DNA of 64,000 bases from the NCBI GenBank assembly GCA_002734065.2, contig NVXU02000020.1, positions 62,001-126,000 of the forward strand, written 5' to 3'. Position numbers and translations under genes: made by a program. Below, piece after piece: positions 1-9,809 of the stretch. A model generated the notes under the pieces. It saw only the letters and a program-made list of their open reading frames with translations, did no database searches and had not been told where the DNA came from. The stretch comes from Fluviicola sp. Its GTDB lineage: Bacteria > Bacteroidota > Bacteroidia > Flavobacteriales_D > Crocinitomicaceae. Each line of letters opens with the position of its first letter. The stretch's first letter is position 1.

Positions 1-996
1 TTTCTTGTTAACATATAGTTCATCGTTAATGTCATCAAAAAACAATACATCGACATTGTTAATTTTTATGATTTTATCTCCTTTCTGTAAACCAGCAGCA
101 AGAGCAGGGCTAGACCATGAAATAAACTTCACTAAGTTTTTAGCAACAGGTAAATCAACCGTATCAGCTTCTCGTATAACAGTTAAGTTCAAAAAATCTT
201 TTGTTGATTCCTTAGCTTTTTCCAAAGTAAACTCTCCAAAGACAGCTCCTTCCATTTTGAAAAACTTATCACCTGCCTTTACCCCAATCGTATCTGAGTT
301 TTTTGTTGCTGCAAGTAAGCTAATGCTCGTCGATTGATGCCTCAGTCCAACTGTTGGAAAGATTCCTTCTTCAAACAATTCATAATCCGTTCCTTCGGGT
401 AAGGTTATGATTTCTGTCCTTCCGTCTGCGTGTTCTACTTTTAATTTTCGTTGTTTTCTAATGAGCAGCCCCGCGTTAATGTCTGTATAATTAACCACTT
501 TTTCGTCATTAATTTCAAGAATGTTATCTCCTGATTCTAATCCGAATTTTTGCATGTATGGGTGAATACTCAACCCCGCTTTTAGGTCAGAGGTATGAAT
601 TTGCTCCTCGCCATAACCAAACACTACGAAAATGTAGATTAAAACGCCAACAATGAGGTTAACGACCACTCCACCAATCATTACAATCAAACGTTGCCAA
701 GCTGGTTTTGCTCTAAACTCCCAAGGTTGAACAGGTTGTTCCATCTGCTCTTTGTCCATGGATTCGTCAACCATTCCAGAGATTTTCACGTAACCTCCCA
801 ATGGTAACCAACCGATGCCCCATTCTGTTTCTCCAATTTTCTTCTTAAAAAGAGAAAACCAAGGATTGAAGAATAAGTAAAATTTTTCTACCCGAATTTT
901 GAAATAACGAGCGGTTAAATAATGACCAAACTCGTGTAAAACAACAAGGATAGATAAAGACAGTAATAACTGTGCGGCTTTGATAAGAAAATCCAT
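1..996 (-). CDS. rseP: RIP-type site-2 zinc metalloprotease, RseP-like (partial)
   Basis: The 332 visible N-terminal residues run off the window's left edge; the family is about 440 residues long. An HEFGH zinc-protease motif lies in the first membrane segment (about residues 21-25), and the following stretch ending in GWLPLGGYVKI is typical of RseP. Two PDZ domains follow; the second (WSSPALAAGLQKGD) is near the window edge. The LDG motif that supplies the third zinc ligand should lie outside. The family cuts transmembrane anti-sigma factors or signal peptides inside the inner membrane. The start is the ATG at 996, which gives a normal N-terminus ahead of HEFGH. A TATATTTG -7 box lies about 20 nt upstream on the minus strand. 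The family call is firm; the substrate is unknown. Confidence 0.93.
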   Translation of the reverse strand, partial: MDFLIKAAQLLLSLSILVVLHEFGHYLTARYFKIRVEKFYLFFNPWFSLFKKKIGETEWGIGWLPLGGYVKISGMVDESMDKEQMEQPVQPWEFRAKPAWQRLIVMIGGVVVNLIVGVLIYIFVVFGYGEEQIHTSDLKAGLSIHPYMQKFGLESGDNILEINDEKVVNYTDINAGLLIRKQRKLKVEHADGRTEIITLPEGTDYELFEEGIFPTVGLRHQSTSISLLAATKNSDTIGVKAGDKFFKMEGAVFGEFTLEKAKESTKDFLNLTVIREADTVDLPVAKNLVKFISWSSPALAAGLQKGDKIIKINNVDVLFFDDINDELYVNKK

Positions 997-1029
997 TCAA
1001 TAAAATTTATGCATGCAAATATACGCTAA

Positions 1030-1392
1030 TTAAGCGTTAACGGATGTTAAATCAACATAATCGTTCTGCACAAAATAATCAATGATGGCTTCTTTGATAA
1101 GATGTTGCTGCTCTCTGTCATTGATGGGGGGCAATTGTTTTATCAAGTCAAAGTGCGGCCAATTTTCTTCATCTCTATGCGTGTATTTGTAGTAACCGTG
1201 AGGTTCTAGTAAGGTGCAAATCGCAATGTGCAACACGTCGGTTTTCTCACTTTTAGAGAAATCTTTGTAGCCAATACCGAGTTCATTAACTCCAATTAAG
1301 AATAAAATAATTTGCACATCCATTCCTTCACCAAAATTGGTCTCTAACTCCTTCACGAGCTTTTGAAAACGTAATTCTATATCATGATCCAT
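1030..1392 (-). CDS. Conserved hypothetical protein, 120 aa
   Basis: I do not recognise a named domain. It is a soluble, acidic-to-neutral protein with no signal peptide or membrane segment and appears mainly helical. It contains a central HIAICTLLEPHGYY stretch and a conserved-looking WPHFD motif. It lies 33 bp upstream of, and on the same strand as, the RseP-type protease and may be co-transcribed with it. Proteins of this size and style occur in Bacteroidota as unassigned genes. No function can be supported. Confidence 0.7.
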   Translation of the reverse strand: MDHDIELRFQKLVKELETNFGEGMDVQIILFLIGVNELGIGYKDFSKSEKTDVLHIAICTLLEPHGYYKYTHRDEENWPHFDLIKQLPPINDREQQHLIKEAIIDYFVQNDYVDLTSVNA

Positions 1393-1469
1393 TACGCCAA
1401 AGTTAAGATTATTGGAGTGAAAACTGTTAATTTAATTTTCATTGCTTAACTTGGACAAAAATTACGACG

Positions 1470-2105
1470 ATGAAAAAAACTATTTATTTATTCGCAAGCT
1501 TATTTCTTGCCGCAACAATTACATCATGCGGTTCTTCTGAATCAAATCATGATGACCATGAAGAAGAACACGCTGAACCGATTTGTACTTATTCTTACAA
1601 TGAAGAATCGACAGAATTTGAATGGACAGCGTATAAAACTTCTGAAAAGAAAGGCGTACCAGGTACTTTTAATGAAATTGAAGTAACAAGCGAGAGTTCA
1701 AGCGACCCGCTAGAAGTGTTGAAATCTATCTCATTTACCATGAACACTGCTTCTGTTGAAACGCAGAATGAGGATAGAAATGGAAAGGTTGCAAAGCATT
1801 TTTTCGAGACCATTAACACCGAAAAAATAGAAGGTTCTATTAAATCATTAAGTGAAGATGGAAAAGCAATGATTGAGATTACAATGAACGGAATTTCTGT
1901 CGAAATCGATGGAGAATACGTTCTCAACGGAAGCGCTTTTTCTTTTGAAAGTGTTATCGATGTTTCAGCTTGGAATGCTTTAGCAGGAATTGAAGCGCTG
2001 AATGAAGTTTGTTCAGAATTACACACCGGAGAAGACGGTGTTTCTAAATTATGGACAGAAGTAAAGTTGACTTTAAAAACGAAGTTGAGCAAAGACTGCG
2101 AGTAA
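1470..2105 (+). CDS. YceI-family lipoprotein
   Basis: Residues 1-20 form a lipoprotein signal peptide with lipobox TSC (Cys at about residue 20), so the mature protein should be membrane-anchored. A His/Glu/Asp-rich linker (DDHEEEH) follows. From about residue 38 the sequence (STEFEWTAYKTSEKKGVPGTFNEI) matches the YceI beta-barrel fold, which binds amphiphilic lipids such as polyisoprenoids in the periplasm. The length (211 aa) fits a YceI domain plus linker. It lies 20 bp before the CvpA gene and is probably in the same operon. The ligand is not known, and the acidic-His linker might bind metal. Confidence 0.85.
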   Translation: MKKTIYLFASLFLAATITSCGSSESNHDDHEEEHAEPICTYSYNEESTEFEWTAYKTSEKKGVPGTFNEIEVTSESSSDPLEVLKSISFTMNTASVETQNEDRNGKVAKHFFETINTEKIEGSIKSLSEDGKAMIEITMNGISVEIDGEYVLNGSAFSFESVIDVSAWNALAGIEALNEVCSELHTGEDGVSKLWTEVKLTLKTKLSKDCE

Positions 2106-2125
2106 ATTAAAATATTCTTTGAAAA

Positions 2126-2659
2126 ATGGGTTTTCTCGACATTGCTTTTGCATTTGCGATAGCTTACGGTGCATGGAAGGGGTTTAAAAAAGGATTCGTT
2201 ATCGAATTGTTTACTTTTTTGGCCCTTTTTTTAGCCTTGTATGCGGGAATTCATTTTTCGGATTTTATGGCAGAAATTTTAACCGAGAATTTTAAGTTTA
2301 CGAGTGAATACATTCCAACGATTTCATTTACCGTGATTTTTTTATTGGTCGGAGCAATGGTTTATTTTGCCGGAATTGCGATTGAAAAAGTCGTGAAAGT
2401 GGTGCAATTGAGTTTGCTTAATAAAATTTTAGGAATTGTCTTAGGTATTCTAAAAATGGTTTTTATTCTCGGAGCAATCACACTATTGATTGAATCCTAC
2501 GACGAAAAAGGAGATTTTGTATCAGAAGAAGCAAAGGACAATTCTATTTTTTATCAACCTTTGAAAACAGCAGTTACTTTTGCAATTCCAGCCTTTGAAG
2601 AAAGCACCTTATTTTTGAAGAATACCTTGGTGGAAGGCATAGAGGATGTAGAAAAGTAG
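2126..2659 (+). CDS. CvpA family membrane protein
   Basis: This 177-aa protein has four predicted membrane segments. The N-terminus (FLDIAFAFAIAYGAWKGFKKG) has the hallmark CvpA pattern of a first helix ended by G-x-x-KG and followed by F/IELF. CvpA-like proteins are inner-membrane proteins linked to colicin V production, purF expression and envelope stress, with no established biochemical activity. It is the second gene after the YceI lipoprotein and is followed by prs, which has its own -7 promoter box. Confidence 0.86.
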   Translation: MGFLDIAFAFAIAYGAWKGFKKGFVIELFTFLALFLALYAGIHFSDFMAEILTENFKFTSEYIPTISFTVIFLLVGAMVYFAGIAIEKVVKVVQLSLLNKILGIVLGILKMVFILGAITLLIESYDEKGDFVSEEAKDNSIFYQPLKTAVTFAIPAFEESTLFLKNTLVEGIEDVEK

Positions 2660-2721
2660 TAGGCAGACTACTCAAGTCGAACTTTCTCTGGAAAAACATC
2701 GATAAAACAGACTAAATTCAC

Positions 2722-2729
2722 TAACTTTG
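2722..2729 (+). promoter_or_regulatory. -7 promoter box for prs (TAACTTTG)
   Basis: TAACTTTG matches the Bacteroidota TAnnTTTG consensus and lies 20 nt before the prs ATG. No clear TTG -33 box is seen at the usual distance. Confidence 0.6.
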
Positions 2730-2749
2730 CGCCCTCGAAGAGAAGATTT

Positions 2750-3682
2750 ATGTCAACAGGAGTAAAAATATTTTCAGGGCACGCGTCCAGAGACCTTGCA
2801 GAAAAGGTTGCGGCAAGTTATGGAGTTAGTTTAGGAGACTGCAAAGTAACCGTTTTCAGCGATGGAGAATTTCAACCTTCTTTTGAAGAAACAGTGCGTG
2901 GTCAGGATGTTTTTATTGTGCAATCTACAATGCCTCCTGCCGATAATCTTTTCGAATTATTATTGATGGTAGATGCTGCCAAAAGAGCATCAGCAAGAAA
3001 AATCATCGTTGTTATTCCTTATTTTGGTTTTGCGAGACAAGACAGAAAGGACAAGCCGAGAGTTGCGATTGGAGCAAAACTGGTTGCCAATATGCTCATG
3101 GCTGCTGGTATCGATAGAATTATGACCATGGATTTACACGCCGATCAAATTCAAGGATTCTTTGAAGTTCCCGTAGATCATTTGTACGGTTCCACGATTT
3201 TTCATCCAGAAATAGAAAAAATTAACAACGGGAACTTGATTATGGCTGCTCCAGATGCAGGAGGGACGAAAAGATCAAATTCTTACGCAAAAAGATTAAA
3301 TATTGGTTTGGCCATTTGCCACAAGCAAAGAAGAAAACCAAATGAAATAGCAGAAATGACTGTTATCGGAGATGTTGCAGGCAAAGATGTTATCCTTGTG
3401 GACGATATGTGTGATACAGCCGGAACATTAACCAAAGCCGCAGATTTATTCATGGAGAAAGGAGCATTGAGTGTGAGAGCATTCTGTACACATGCTGTTT
3501 TATCAGGTCCTGCTTATGAGAGAATTACGAATTCATCAATAACAGAGCTAATCGTTACGGACACCATACCACTTAAAAAACCACACGACAAGATTCGAGT
3601 AATCAGTGTGGCCGATTTATTTGGAGATGTGATTCGCAGAATGGTCAATAACCAATCGATTAGTTCACACTTTATAGTATAA
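2750..3682 (+). CDS. prs: Ribose-phosphate pyrophosphokinase
   Basis: The enzyme makes PRPP from ribose 5-phosphate and ATP for nucleotide, histidine and tryptophan synthesis in the cytoplasm. The 310-aa length is standard. Visible signatures are the N-terminal FSGHASRDLAEKVA region, the metal/ATP segment MDLHADQIQGFF, the flexible catalytic loop with KQRRKPNE, and the PRPP-binding loop DDMCDTAGTL. It lies 27 bp upstream of rplY, a common prs-L25 pairing in bacteria that suggests joint transcription up to the terminator at 4381. Confidence 0.97.
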   Translation: MSTGVKIFSGHASRDLAEKVAASYGVSLGDCKVTVFSDGEFQPSFEETVRGQDVFIVQSTMPPADNLFELLLMVDAAKRASARKIIVVIPYFGFARQDRKDKPRVAIGAKLVANMLMAAGIDRIMTMDLHADQIQGFFEVPVDHLYGSTIFHPEIEKINNGNLIMAAPDAGGTKRSNSYAKRLNIGLAICHKQRRKPNEIAEMTVIGDVAGKDVILVDDMCDTAGTLTKAADLFMEKGALSVRAFCTHAVLSGPAYERITNSSITELIVTDTIPLKKPHDKIRVISVADLFGDVIRRMVNNQSISSHFIV

Positions 3683-3709
3683 AACAAACAAACAAATAAA
3701 TAATAAACA

Positions 3710-4360
3710 ATGAAAAAAGCGCAATTGAGCGGTTCGTTAAGAGCGAACGTAGGGAAGAAGGACACTTCGGCACTTAGAAACGAAGGACGTGTTCCTTGTG
3801 TAATTTATGGACAAGGAGAACAAACTCACTTTTCTGTAAGAGGAGTAGATGTACAAAAACTAATTTTCTCACCAGATGTATTTCAAGTTGAAATTGACAT
3901 TGATGGAAAAAAAGTAATGACAATCATTCAAGATATGCAAATGCATCCTGTAAAGGGCATTCCTGTACATGTTGATTTCTTGGAATTAAATGACAAGAAA
4001 AAAGTAAAAGTTAGTCTTCCTTTGCTTTCTACAGGTTCACCAATTGGTGTAATGAATGGAGGTAAGTTAAGTCAACCATACAGAAAACTGAGAGTAGTTG
4101 GACTTCCTGGAGATCTTCCAGAGTTGATCACTATGGACGTTGCAAGTCTTCGTATTGGAGATTCAATTCGTGTTTCGGACATCAATATAAATGGTGTTGA
4201 TTTCTTAGAGCCAGCAGCAGCTGTTGTTCTTGGAGTTAAAATGGCAAGAGGTGCTGTTGACGAAGATGAGGAAGAAGAAGTTGAAGGAGTTGAAGGAGCA
4301 GAAGGAGCAGAAGGTGAAGAAGGAGCAGAAGGTGAAGCTAAAGAAGGATCTGAATCTTAA
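3710..4360 (+). CDS. rplY: 50S ribosomal protein L25/Ctc
   Basis: A 5S rRNA-binding ribosomal protein of the long (CTC-type) form. The N-terminal L25 domain (about residues 1-90: LSGSLRANVGKKDTSALR, RVPCVIYGQGE, VHVDFLEL) is followed by the beta-rich TL5/CTC domain to about residue 180. The last 35 residues are an acidic Gly/Glu/Ala tail built of near-repeats such as GAEGAEGEEG, likely disordered and prone to length change. It lies downstream of prs and ends just before an intrinsic terminator. Confidence 0.95.
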   Translation: MKKAQLSGSLRANVGKKDTSALRNEGRVPCVIYGQGEQTHFSVRGVDVQKLIFSPDVFQVEIDIDGKKVMTIIQDMQMHPVKGIPVHVDFLELNDKKKVKVSLPLLSTGSPIGVMNGGKLSQPYRKLRVVGLPGDLPELITMDVASLRIGDSIRVSDININGVDFLEPAAAVVLGVKMARGAVDEDEEEEVEGVEGAEGAEGEEGAEGEAKEGSES

Positions 4361-4380
4361 ATTGAGTATAGAATTAAAAC

Positions 4381-4409
4381 AAAAGGCTGTCCAATGGGCA
4401 GCCTTTTTT
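4381..4409 (+). terminator. Intrinsic terminator after rplY
   Basis: The stem AAAAGGCTG/CAGCCTTTT, with an inner CC/GG pair and a short AAT loop, is followed by a T run. The stem is flanked by A's on the left, so it can also work on the minus strand for the converging porP-type gene. Confidence 0.88.
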
Positions 4410-4431
4410 GTTTTATAATAAGACATTTGTA

Positions 4432-5478
4432 CTATCTGATTTTTGCCCTAGAACCCTTTACTCCGTTCTGCATATTGTAGCGTAGAAAGACTTCAAAACC
4501 ACCACGTGCATTTGAAACTGGTGTCAAGCTTGATATATTTATATCGTAAGCAAAACCAGCTGAAAACTCAGACCATTCTAGCATTGTTTTAGCAACAAGG
4601 GCGTCGCTCCATCTATGAAAAAGGCCGATAGAAATGAAAAAAGGCTTGATTCTACCTGTTATCTTTGAACCTTCATTAATTGTAAATCGATAATACATAC
4701 CGTAAAGGAACTCTGTACTGGTTTTTTGTCGATTAAAATAAATACCAGGCAATAAAGTTCCGTTTGAATTAGCGAGACCAATTTTCCCGTTTACAAACAG
4801 GGACCAACGCATGTATAATTTTTCGTTTTCATTCTCTATGAAAGAATAGGAAGGGTTGTTAACATGAAAAAACGCAACACCGGCGTTAAAAGAACGGTTA
4901 CTGTTCTGAGTCATATACCCGGAACCTTCATTGTAAGTATATACTAGACCTGCTCCAGCATCTAAAAAAGAAAAGCTAGCATTATTAAATATTTCGTTAC
5001 TCGGCAAACTAGGATCGTAAGCTAATCCGCTGTATTGCGAGCCCCATGTTCCAGAACCTGCTGAAATTGAACGTTGACCAAAACCGCCATATATTCCGAG
5101 ACCAAGTGTATTTCTTCTATCAAGAATTAGGTGGTAAGCAAGATTCAAATTGACATTACTCGTTTTAACTCTATTGTCTCCAGCTTGATCTTGATACAAG
5201 TTCATACCCACCGCAAAAATGCCCTTTTTCATTCTTTTTTTATCATTCAGACGGGCATCAATAGATGCTGCGATAGTATTGTAAGGAGAAGCAACACTCC
5301 GCCATTGAGATCGATAATTGACAATCACTTGCAACGGGGAATTTGCTCCTGTTAAAGCTGGGTTTAAAGTCATCGGAGAGTATTCTACTTGTGAAAAGTG
5401 AACATCTTGTGCTGTTGTATTAAACCCCAGAAGAACAAGGATAATTACAGATATAGATTTTACTAAATTCATAACCAT
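4432..5478 (-). CDS. PorP/SprF family type IX secretion membrane protein
   Basis: A 348-aa outer-membrane beta-barrel-like protein with a signal peptide ending near TTAQ and the family N-terminal motif HFSQ...SPMTLNPALTGA, then NYRSQWR. The sequence alternates hydrophobic and polar residues and ends with the FEVFLRYN strand. SprF/PorP proteins act with the T9SS and are usually encoded next to the large adhesin they help to export or attach. Here the 1437-aa adhesin ends 17 bp upstream on the same strand, so the pair matches the sprB-sprF arrangement. The start could be Met1 or Met3. Confidence 0.93.
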   Translation of the reverse strand: MVMNLVKSISVIILVLLGFNTTAQDVHFSQVEYSPMTLNPALTGANSPLQVIVNYRSQWRSVASPYNTIAASIDARLNDKKRMKKGIFAVGMNLYQDQAGDNRVKTSNVNLNLAYHLILDRRNTLGLGIYGGFGQRSISAGSGTWGSQYSGLAYDPSLPSNEIFNNASFSFLDAGAGLVYTYNEGSGYMTQNSNRSFNAGVAFFHVNNPSYSFIENENEKLYMRWSLFVNGKIGLANSNGTLLPGIYFNRQKTSTEFLYGMYYRFTINEGSKITGRIKPFFISIGLFHRWSDALVAKTMLEWSEFSAGFAYDINISSLTPVSNARGGFEVFLRYNMQNGVKGSRAKIR

Positions 5479-5495
5479 GATTTCTAATTGTTAAA

Positions 5496-8400
5496 TTATC
5501 TTACTAATGTTATATTTCCTGACTCTTCTACAACTGTGCCATCAAAAAGGATAGCGCTGAGTTTGTAGACATAGACTCCTGTGTTCAATAATTTGCCTTT
5601 GTAGTATCCATCCCAACATGTTTCTACAGATTCCGTTTTAAAGACTAATTCTCCCCACCTGTTGTAAACGGAATAGTTCAATTCAGAAATACAACTACCA
5701 TAAACACACAACATGTCATTGTTCAAATCACTATTTGGTGAGAACATATTTGGAACAAATAAATCACCACAAAGAAGGTCAACGACAACAGTGATGCTGA
5801 ATTGACCTGAACATCCAGAAGCGTCAGTCCCTATGACTGTATAGGTGGTAGTAACCGTTGGACTTGCTATTGGATCGGGGCATGTACTGCAACTTAAACT
5901 TGCAGATGGCGTCCAAACATAAGTAGTAGCACCTGATGCAAACAATTGAATAGTTTCTCCAGCTGTAATTGTTGCAGAAACAGGCGTTATTGAAATAGGA
6001 ATACTTCCAACGGTATTAACTGTATAATTTCCCGCAGCTGAACATCCATTTGCATCTGTTACAGTTACATTATATATTCCTCCTAATAAATTAGAAATGG
6101 AGCTTGTTGTTTCTAGTCCTCCCCATAAATAAGTGTAAGGTGAAGCTCCTCCACTTATTGCAAGTGATATATCACCGTTTAATTGTCCGCAGTCTTCGTC
6201 CGTAATAGTTTCAGTAATAAGCAGAGCATTTGGCTCCGCAACAACTATTGTTTCGGCACTAACACAGCCAGCATCGTCCGTAACTGTCACAACGTACGTT
6301 CCTGCAATTAAGTTAGATGCAATAGCACCATTTCCTCCAGTCGGAGCCCAAGAATAAGTGTAAGGGGTCGTTCCTCCAGATGCTTGTACACTTGCTTCTC
6401 CATCTGAAAAACCAAAGCAAGAAACATCTGTCGTTGGTAAAGCAGTTAACGTTGGTCCTCCAACATTTGTAATCGTGAAGTTGATAGTTGATGAGCAACC
6501 GTTTTGGTCTGAAACTACAACGGAGTAGGGTCCAGCAGGAATACTAGTAACTGTTGCAGTTGTTCCTACGTTGGGAGTCCATGTATAGGTCAGAGGACCT
6601 GTTCCTCCCACAACATCTACCGTCGCTGCACCATCACTCGCACCACATGTGGCATCGACAATGTTTGAAGTACTTAAAATAATGTCAGCTGGTTCTAGAA
6701 TATCAACCACAACGTTATCTGTGCATCCATTTCCATCAGTAACTGTTACTGTGTATGAGTTGGGTCCAAGTGTATTCTGCGTTGTTCCTGTTAAACTGCC
6801 AGGCATCCATGAATAAGTCAAAGCACCTGTTCCTCCTGTTGCAGAAACTGTTGCAGAACCATCATTCGCACCAAAACAAGAGACATCAGAAGAAGCATCC
6901 AATGATATCGTTGGCCCGCCAGAAGATGTAATAGCAATTGTAGCTTGGTCTGTACACATATTTTGATCTGTAATAGTTACAGTATAAGTGTTAACAGGTA
7001 AACCGGTTGGATTCGCGATACTGCCACCAGCCGGAGACCAAGAATACGTATAAGAGCCTGTTCCACCAGTTGCTGAAGCTGTAAGTGTTCCGTTGCTCAT
7101 GCCACAGGTCGCAGGAGTTGAGACAGCAGAAGCAATGAGTTCTTGAGGTTCTCCAATGGTAACAGTACCTGAGCCGATACAACCATTAAAGTCTTGAACA
7201 TCGACAGTGTAAACTCCTGCTGAAAGAGCACTTTGGGTTGGACCACTTAAACTTCCTGGTGTCCAGATGTATGCATATGGTGAAGCTCCACCTGTTGCGG
7301 TCACAGTTGCTGCGCCATCAGTTCCTCCAAAACAATTGGGGTCACTTTGTGAGCTTATATTCAAAGTAATTGTTACTCCCGCACATGGGTTGGCTGAACA
7401 TGGGGCAATTACTCCTGCATTATCAAATGTTGTCGTGATTCCATTTCCATCAATTACTTGTATTGGATAACTAGCTGGAGGTGGTGTAGTAACTCCCGTA
7501 GCATATTGAGTCCAAACAGTATCCATTGTTGGGCAATCATTAATATCACAGCCTGTGTAAAAGCCTATAATATATTGAGGTGTTGCAGTTGCACAAGCGA
7601 TACATTCTGCTTCATTGTTAATAGGAGTTGTACTAGGTGTCACAACCCCAGTGTACCATGTGTAAGTTCCATTTCCTACACTTGCTGTTAAGTCACCATT
7701 GGTTTCTGAACAAACTTCGATTACAGTACATGGGTCAACGGTAATAGTAATTGTCTCAGAACCGCAAGGTAAGGTGTAAGTAATAACATGCGAGCCGGCT
7801 CCAGCAACACTAGGATCGAAATTTCCAGAAGCATCAACACCTGTTCCAGACCAAGTTCCACCAGGAGTAGTAGTTATAAGAGGAAAGATTGGATCAGACG
7901 GACAGAATGGACCAACGAGACATATATTTGCATCACAACAAACTAAAGCATATTTGCCGGCGGTTGAAAAATTTAATGATTCAATTCTAGCACCTCTATT
8001 TGATGCTGAACTATTATCCAAAATTGCTCCACCAGCAACCACTTCTCCATTGGAGCTTACACTTACATCGTAAACAGTGAAACCACCAGTCGTATTAATG
8101 GATGATAGTACATTTAAGTTGGCATCAAATTGAACAACTCTGTCCATAGAACCTGCGTAAACGTTTCCGTTAACGTCTACATCAATTCCACTGCAATTAA
8201 CAACTCTACCTCCGATTATTGGAACTGTAGTAGAAGAACCTCCAGGAAGAGGGACAGTGTTCAACAGAACACCGGTTGAAACATTGAATTGTCTTATTTC
8301 ATCGCCATTGTGAACGTAGAAAAAATTATCATTTGCAACGATTGCTTTTAAGCCACCACCGTTTTGATCAGCAGATAGGAAGTTTTCACATTTATACCCT

Positions 8401-9809
8401 AAAGTGGTGTTTGATGTTTGAAAAACGGGTCCGTCTGAGGGACAAGTTCCAATATTTTGATTGATTGCCCCAACTTCTTCGTGAGTGAGGTAAATGTATT
8501 TTGCATTTCGTGAAGAAGAAATGGAACGGACTTCAATGGGGAATGAGCCAAAGACAGCAATCGAGTTCGTGTTGACTGTTGATTGGCCATTGACATTTCC
8601 GTTGACGGGATCGATATCATAAATTACGGCTCTCATCTCAAACAAACTACTTCCTTGTCCAGTTCCACCAACAATTAAGCTAGAATTATCACAGTTAAAT
8701 GTAATTGACCAGAATTCTGTAGACAAACCACCAGGAGTATATGTTCGGTGCCAAATCATTGCGCCCGCTGTACTGATTCTTTCTATTTCTGAACCTGTAC
8801 CTTGTGTAATGTAACTAACACCAGCATCATCGGTAGCAAGTGTCCCCAACCAATCACCATTGATTGTATCCCAAGGAGTGTTGTATTGCCAAATAAGCGC
8901 CCCTAGTGGAGTGTATTTCCGCAAGACCATTGGTAATTCTCCACCAATGGTATATACATTGCCAAGAGCATCAGTTTCTACTTCCCGTGTAAAATCACCA
9001 CCATTAAAAGCAGGTGAAATTATCCAAGGATCAATGATTACTTTTCGAGAATTATCGTAGTCTGCCAATTTAAACGTTAAAATATTATTATTGAATTTAT
9101 ACTTGGATGAGATTACTTGATTAGAATTTTCATAGAAAGTAAAAGGTTTATTCTCAGTTATAGGACCTAAAGAGGTATTGATTTCAAGTTGACCGTTATT
9201 GTTTAATTGAATCTTCGTTTTCTCACCTGTATTCTTGTTTTTAGTAGAGTATTTTATTCTGATATCAGAGGCGTTTGCTCCTGGGTGAAGAATAATATTG
9301 TATTTGATACCACCGTTTTCATGGAGAGTGTACTCGATGTCAATATTGTTATAAATGTTTTTGTAAGTAATTTTCTTGTATCCTTTAACGTTATTAACAT
9401 TTCTTACTTTGTCTGTGATATAGTTTTTAATACCATAGGAGTTATAGTGATTAACTCTATTTTCGGCTACGATTTCAACATTTGGACTTGCATTTAAGAA
9501 CTGAATATTCACAAGCTCACTTAAATTTTTCCGAATAGATCCTGAATCTTGATCTCCATTGATTTTATATTTTTTATATTTTTCGAAACGATAGGTTAAG
9601 CCTTCTTTTGTGAAATATGTGAAAACACTTCCTAATTTCAACGCGAATTTTATTTCATCAGAATTATCCCACCCCCTGTTTTCAAACTGGCCAACATTCT
9701 CAACGAAAGAATAATCCGAAGAAAAAGAAATGGTTTCATTTTTAAAACTCTGAGCCGTGGCGCTAGAAATGAGTAGAAGTGCAAGTAAAAAAGAATAGAC
9801 AACTTTCAT
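5496..9809 (-). CDS. Large T9SS-secreted SprB-repeat surface protein
   Basis: 1437 aa. The signal peptide ends near SSATAQ. Residues of about 33-250 contain FVENVGQFENRGW and resemble the N-terminal domain of Bacteroidota beta-propeller proteins. Residues of about 260-620 look like a repeat-rich propeller, followed by a Cys-rich linker. Residues of about 815-1280 hold six SprB repeats of about 77 aa (C-G-x-x-(D/N)-G ... GG..PYTY.W.P ... Y.VTVTD..GC). An Ig/PKD-like domain and a gliding-motility type C-terminal sorting domain (about 1345-1437; VPNMFSPNSDLNNDML, NRWGELVF) follow. It is probably a cell-surface adhesin exported by the T9SS, with the porP/sprF-type gene directly downstream. The ligand is unknown. 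Confidence 0.93.
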   Translation of the reverse strand: MKVVYSFLLALLLISSATAQSFKNETISFSSDYSFVENVGQFENRGWDNSDEIKFALKLGSVFTYFTKEGLTYRFEKYKKYKINGDQDSGSIRKNLSELVNIQFLNASPNVEIVAENRVNHYNSYGIKNYITDKVRNVNNVKGYKKITYKNIYNNIDIEYTLHENGGIKYNIILHPGANASDIRIKYSTKNKNTGEKTKIQLNNNGQLEINTSLGPITENKPFTFYENSNQVISSKYKFNNNILTFKLADYDNSRKVIIDPWIISPAFNGGDFTREVETDALGNVYTIGGELPMVLRKYTPLGALIWQYNTPWDTINGDWLGTLATDDAGVSYITQGTGSEIERISTAGAMIWHRTYTPGGLSTEFWSITFNCDNSSLIVGGTGQGSSLFEMRAVIYDIDPVNGNVNGQSTVNTNSIAVFGSFPIEVRSISSSRNAKYIYLTHEEVGAINQNIGTCPSDGPVFQTSNTTLGYKCENFLSADQNGGGLKAIVANDNFFYVHNGDEIRQFNVSTGVLLNTVPLPGGSSTTVPIIGGRVVNCSGIDVDVNGNVYAGSMDRVVQFDANLNVLSSINTTGGFTVYDVSVSSNGEVVAGGAILDNSSASNRGARIESLNFSTAGKYALVCCDANICLVGPFCPSDPIFPLITTTPGGTWSGTGVDASGNFDPSVAGAGSHVITYTLPCGSETITITVDPCTVIEVCSETNGDLTASVGNGTYTWYTGVVTPSTTPINNEAECIACATATPQYIIGFYTGCDINDCPTMDTVWTQYATGVTTPPPASYPIQVIDGNGITTTFDNAGVIAPCSANPCAGVTITLNISSQSDPNCFGGTDGAATVTATGGASPYAYIWTPGSLSGPTQSALSAGVYTVDVQDFNGCIGSGTVTIGEPQELIASAVSTPATCGMSNGTLTASATGGTGSYTYSWSPAGGSIANPTGLPVNTYTVTITDQNMCTDQATIAITSSGGPTISLDASSDVSCFGANDGSATVSATGGTGALTYSWMPGSLTGTTQNTLGPNSYTVTVTDGNGCTDNVVVDILEPADIILSTSNIVDATCGASDGAATVDVVGGTGPLTYTWTPNVGTTATVTSIPAGPYSVVVSDQNGCSSTINFTITNVGGPTLTALPTTDVSCFGFSDGEASVQASGGTTPYTYSWAPTGGNGAIASNLIAGTYVVTVTDDAGCVSAETIVVAEPNALLITETITDEDCGQLNGDISLAISGGASPYTYLWGGLETTSSISNLLGGIYNVTVTDANGCSAAGNYTVNTVGSIPISITPVSATITAGETIQLFASGATTYVWTPSASLSCSTCPDPIASPTVTTTYTVIGTDASGCSGQFSITVVVDLLCGDLFVPNMFSPNSDLNNDMLCVYGSCISELNYSVYNRWGELVFKTESVETCWDGYYKGKLLNTGVYVYKLSAILFDGTVVEESGNITLVR

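Noticed and set aside
1595-2092. A 165-aa minus-strand frame opposite the YceI lipoprotein gene
   Set aside because: It is the antisense shadow of a gene with clear signal peptide and domain; it shows no domain of its own.
4224-4418. A second Lys/Glu-rich frame at the end of rplY
   Set aside because: It is an out-of-frame reading of the GA-rich repeats that encode the acidic L25 tail and runs into the terminator.
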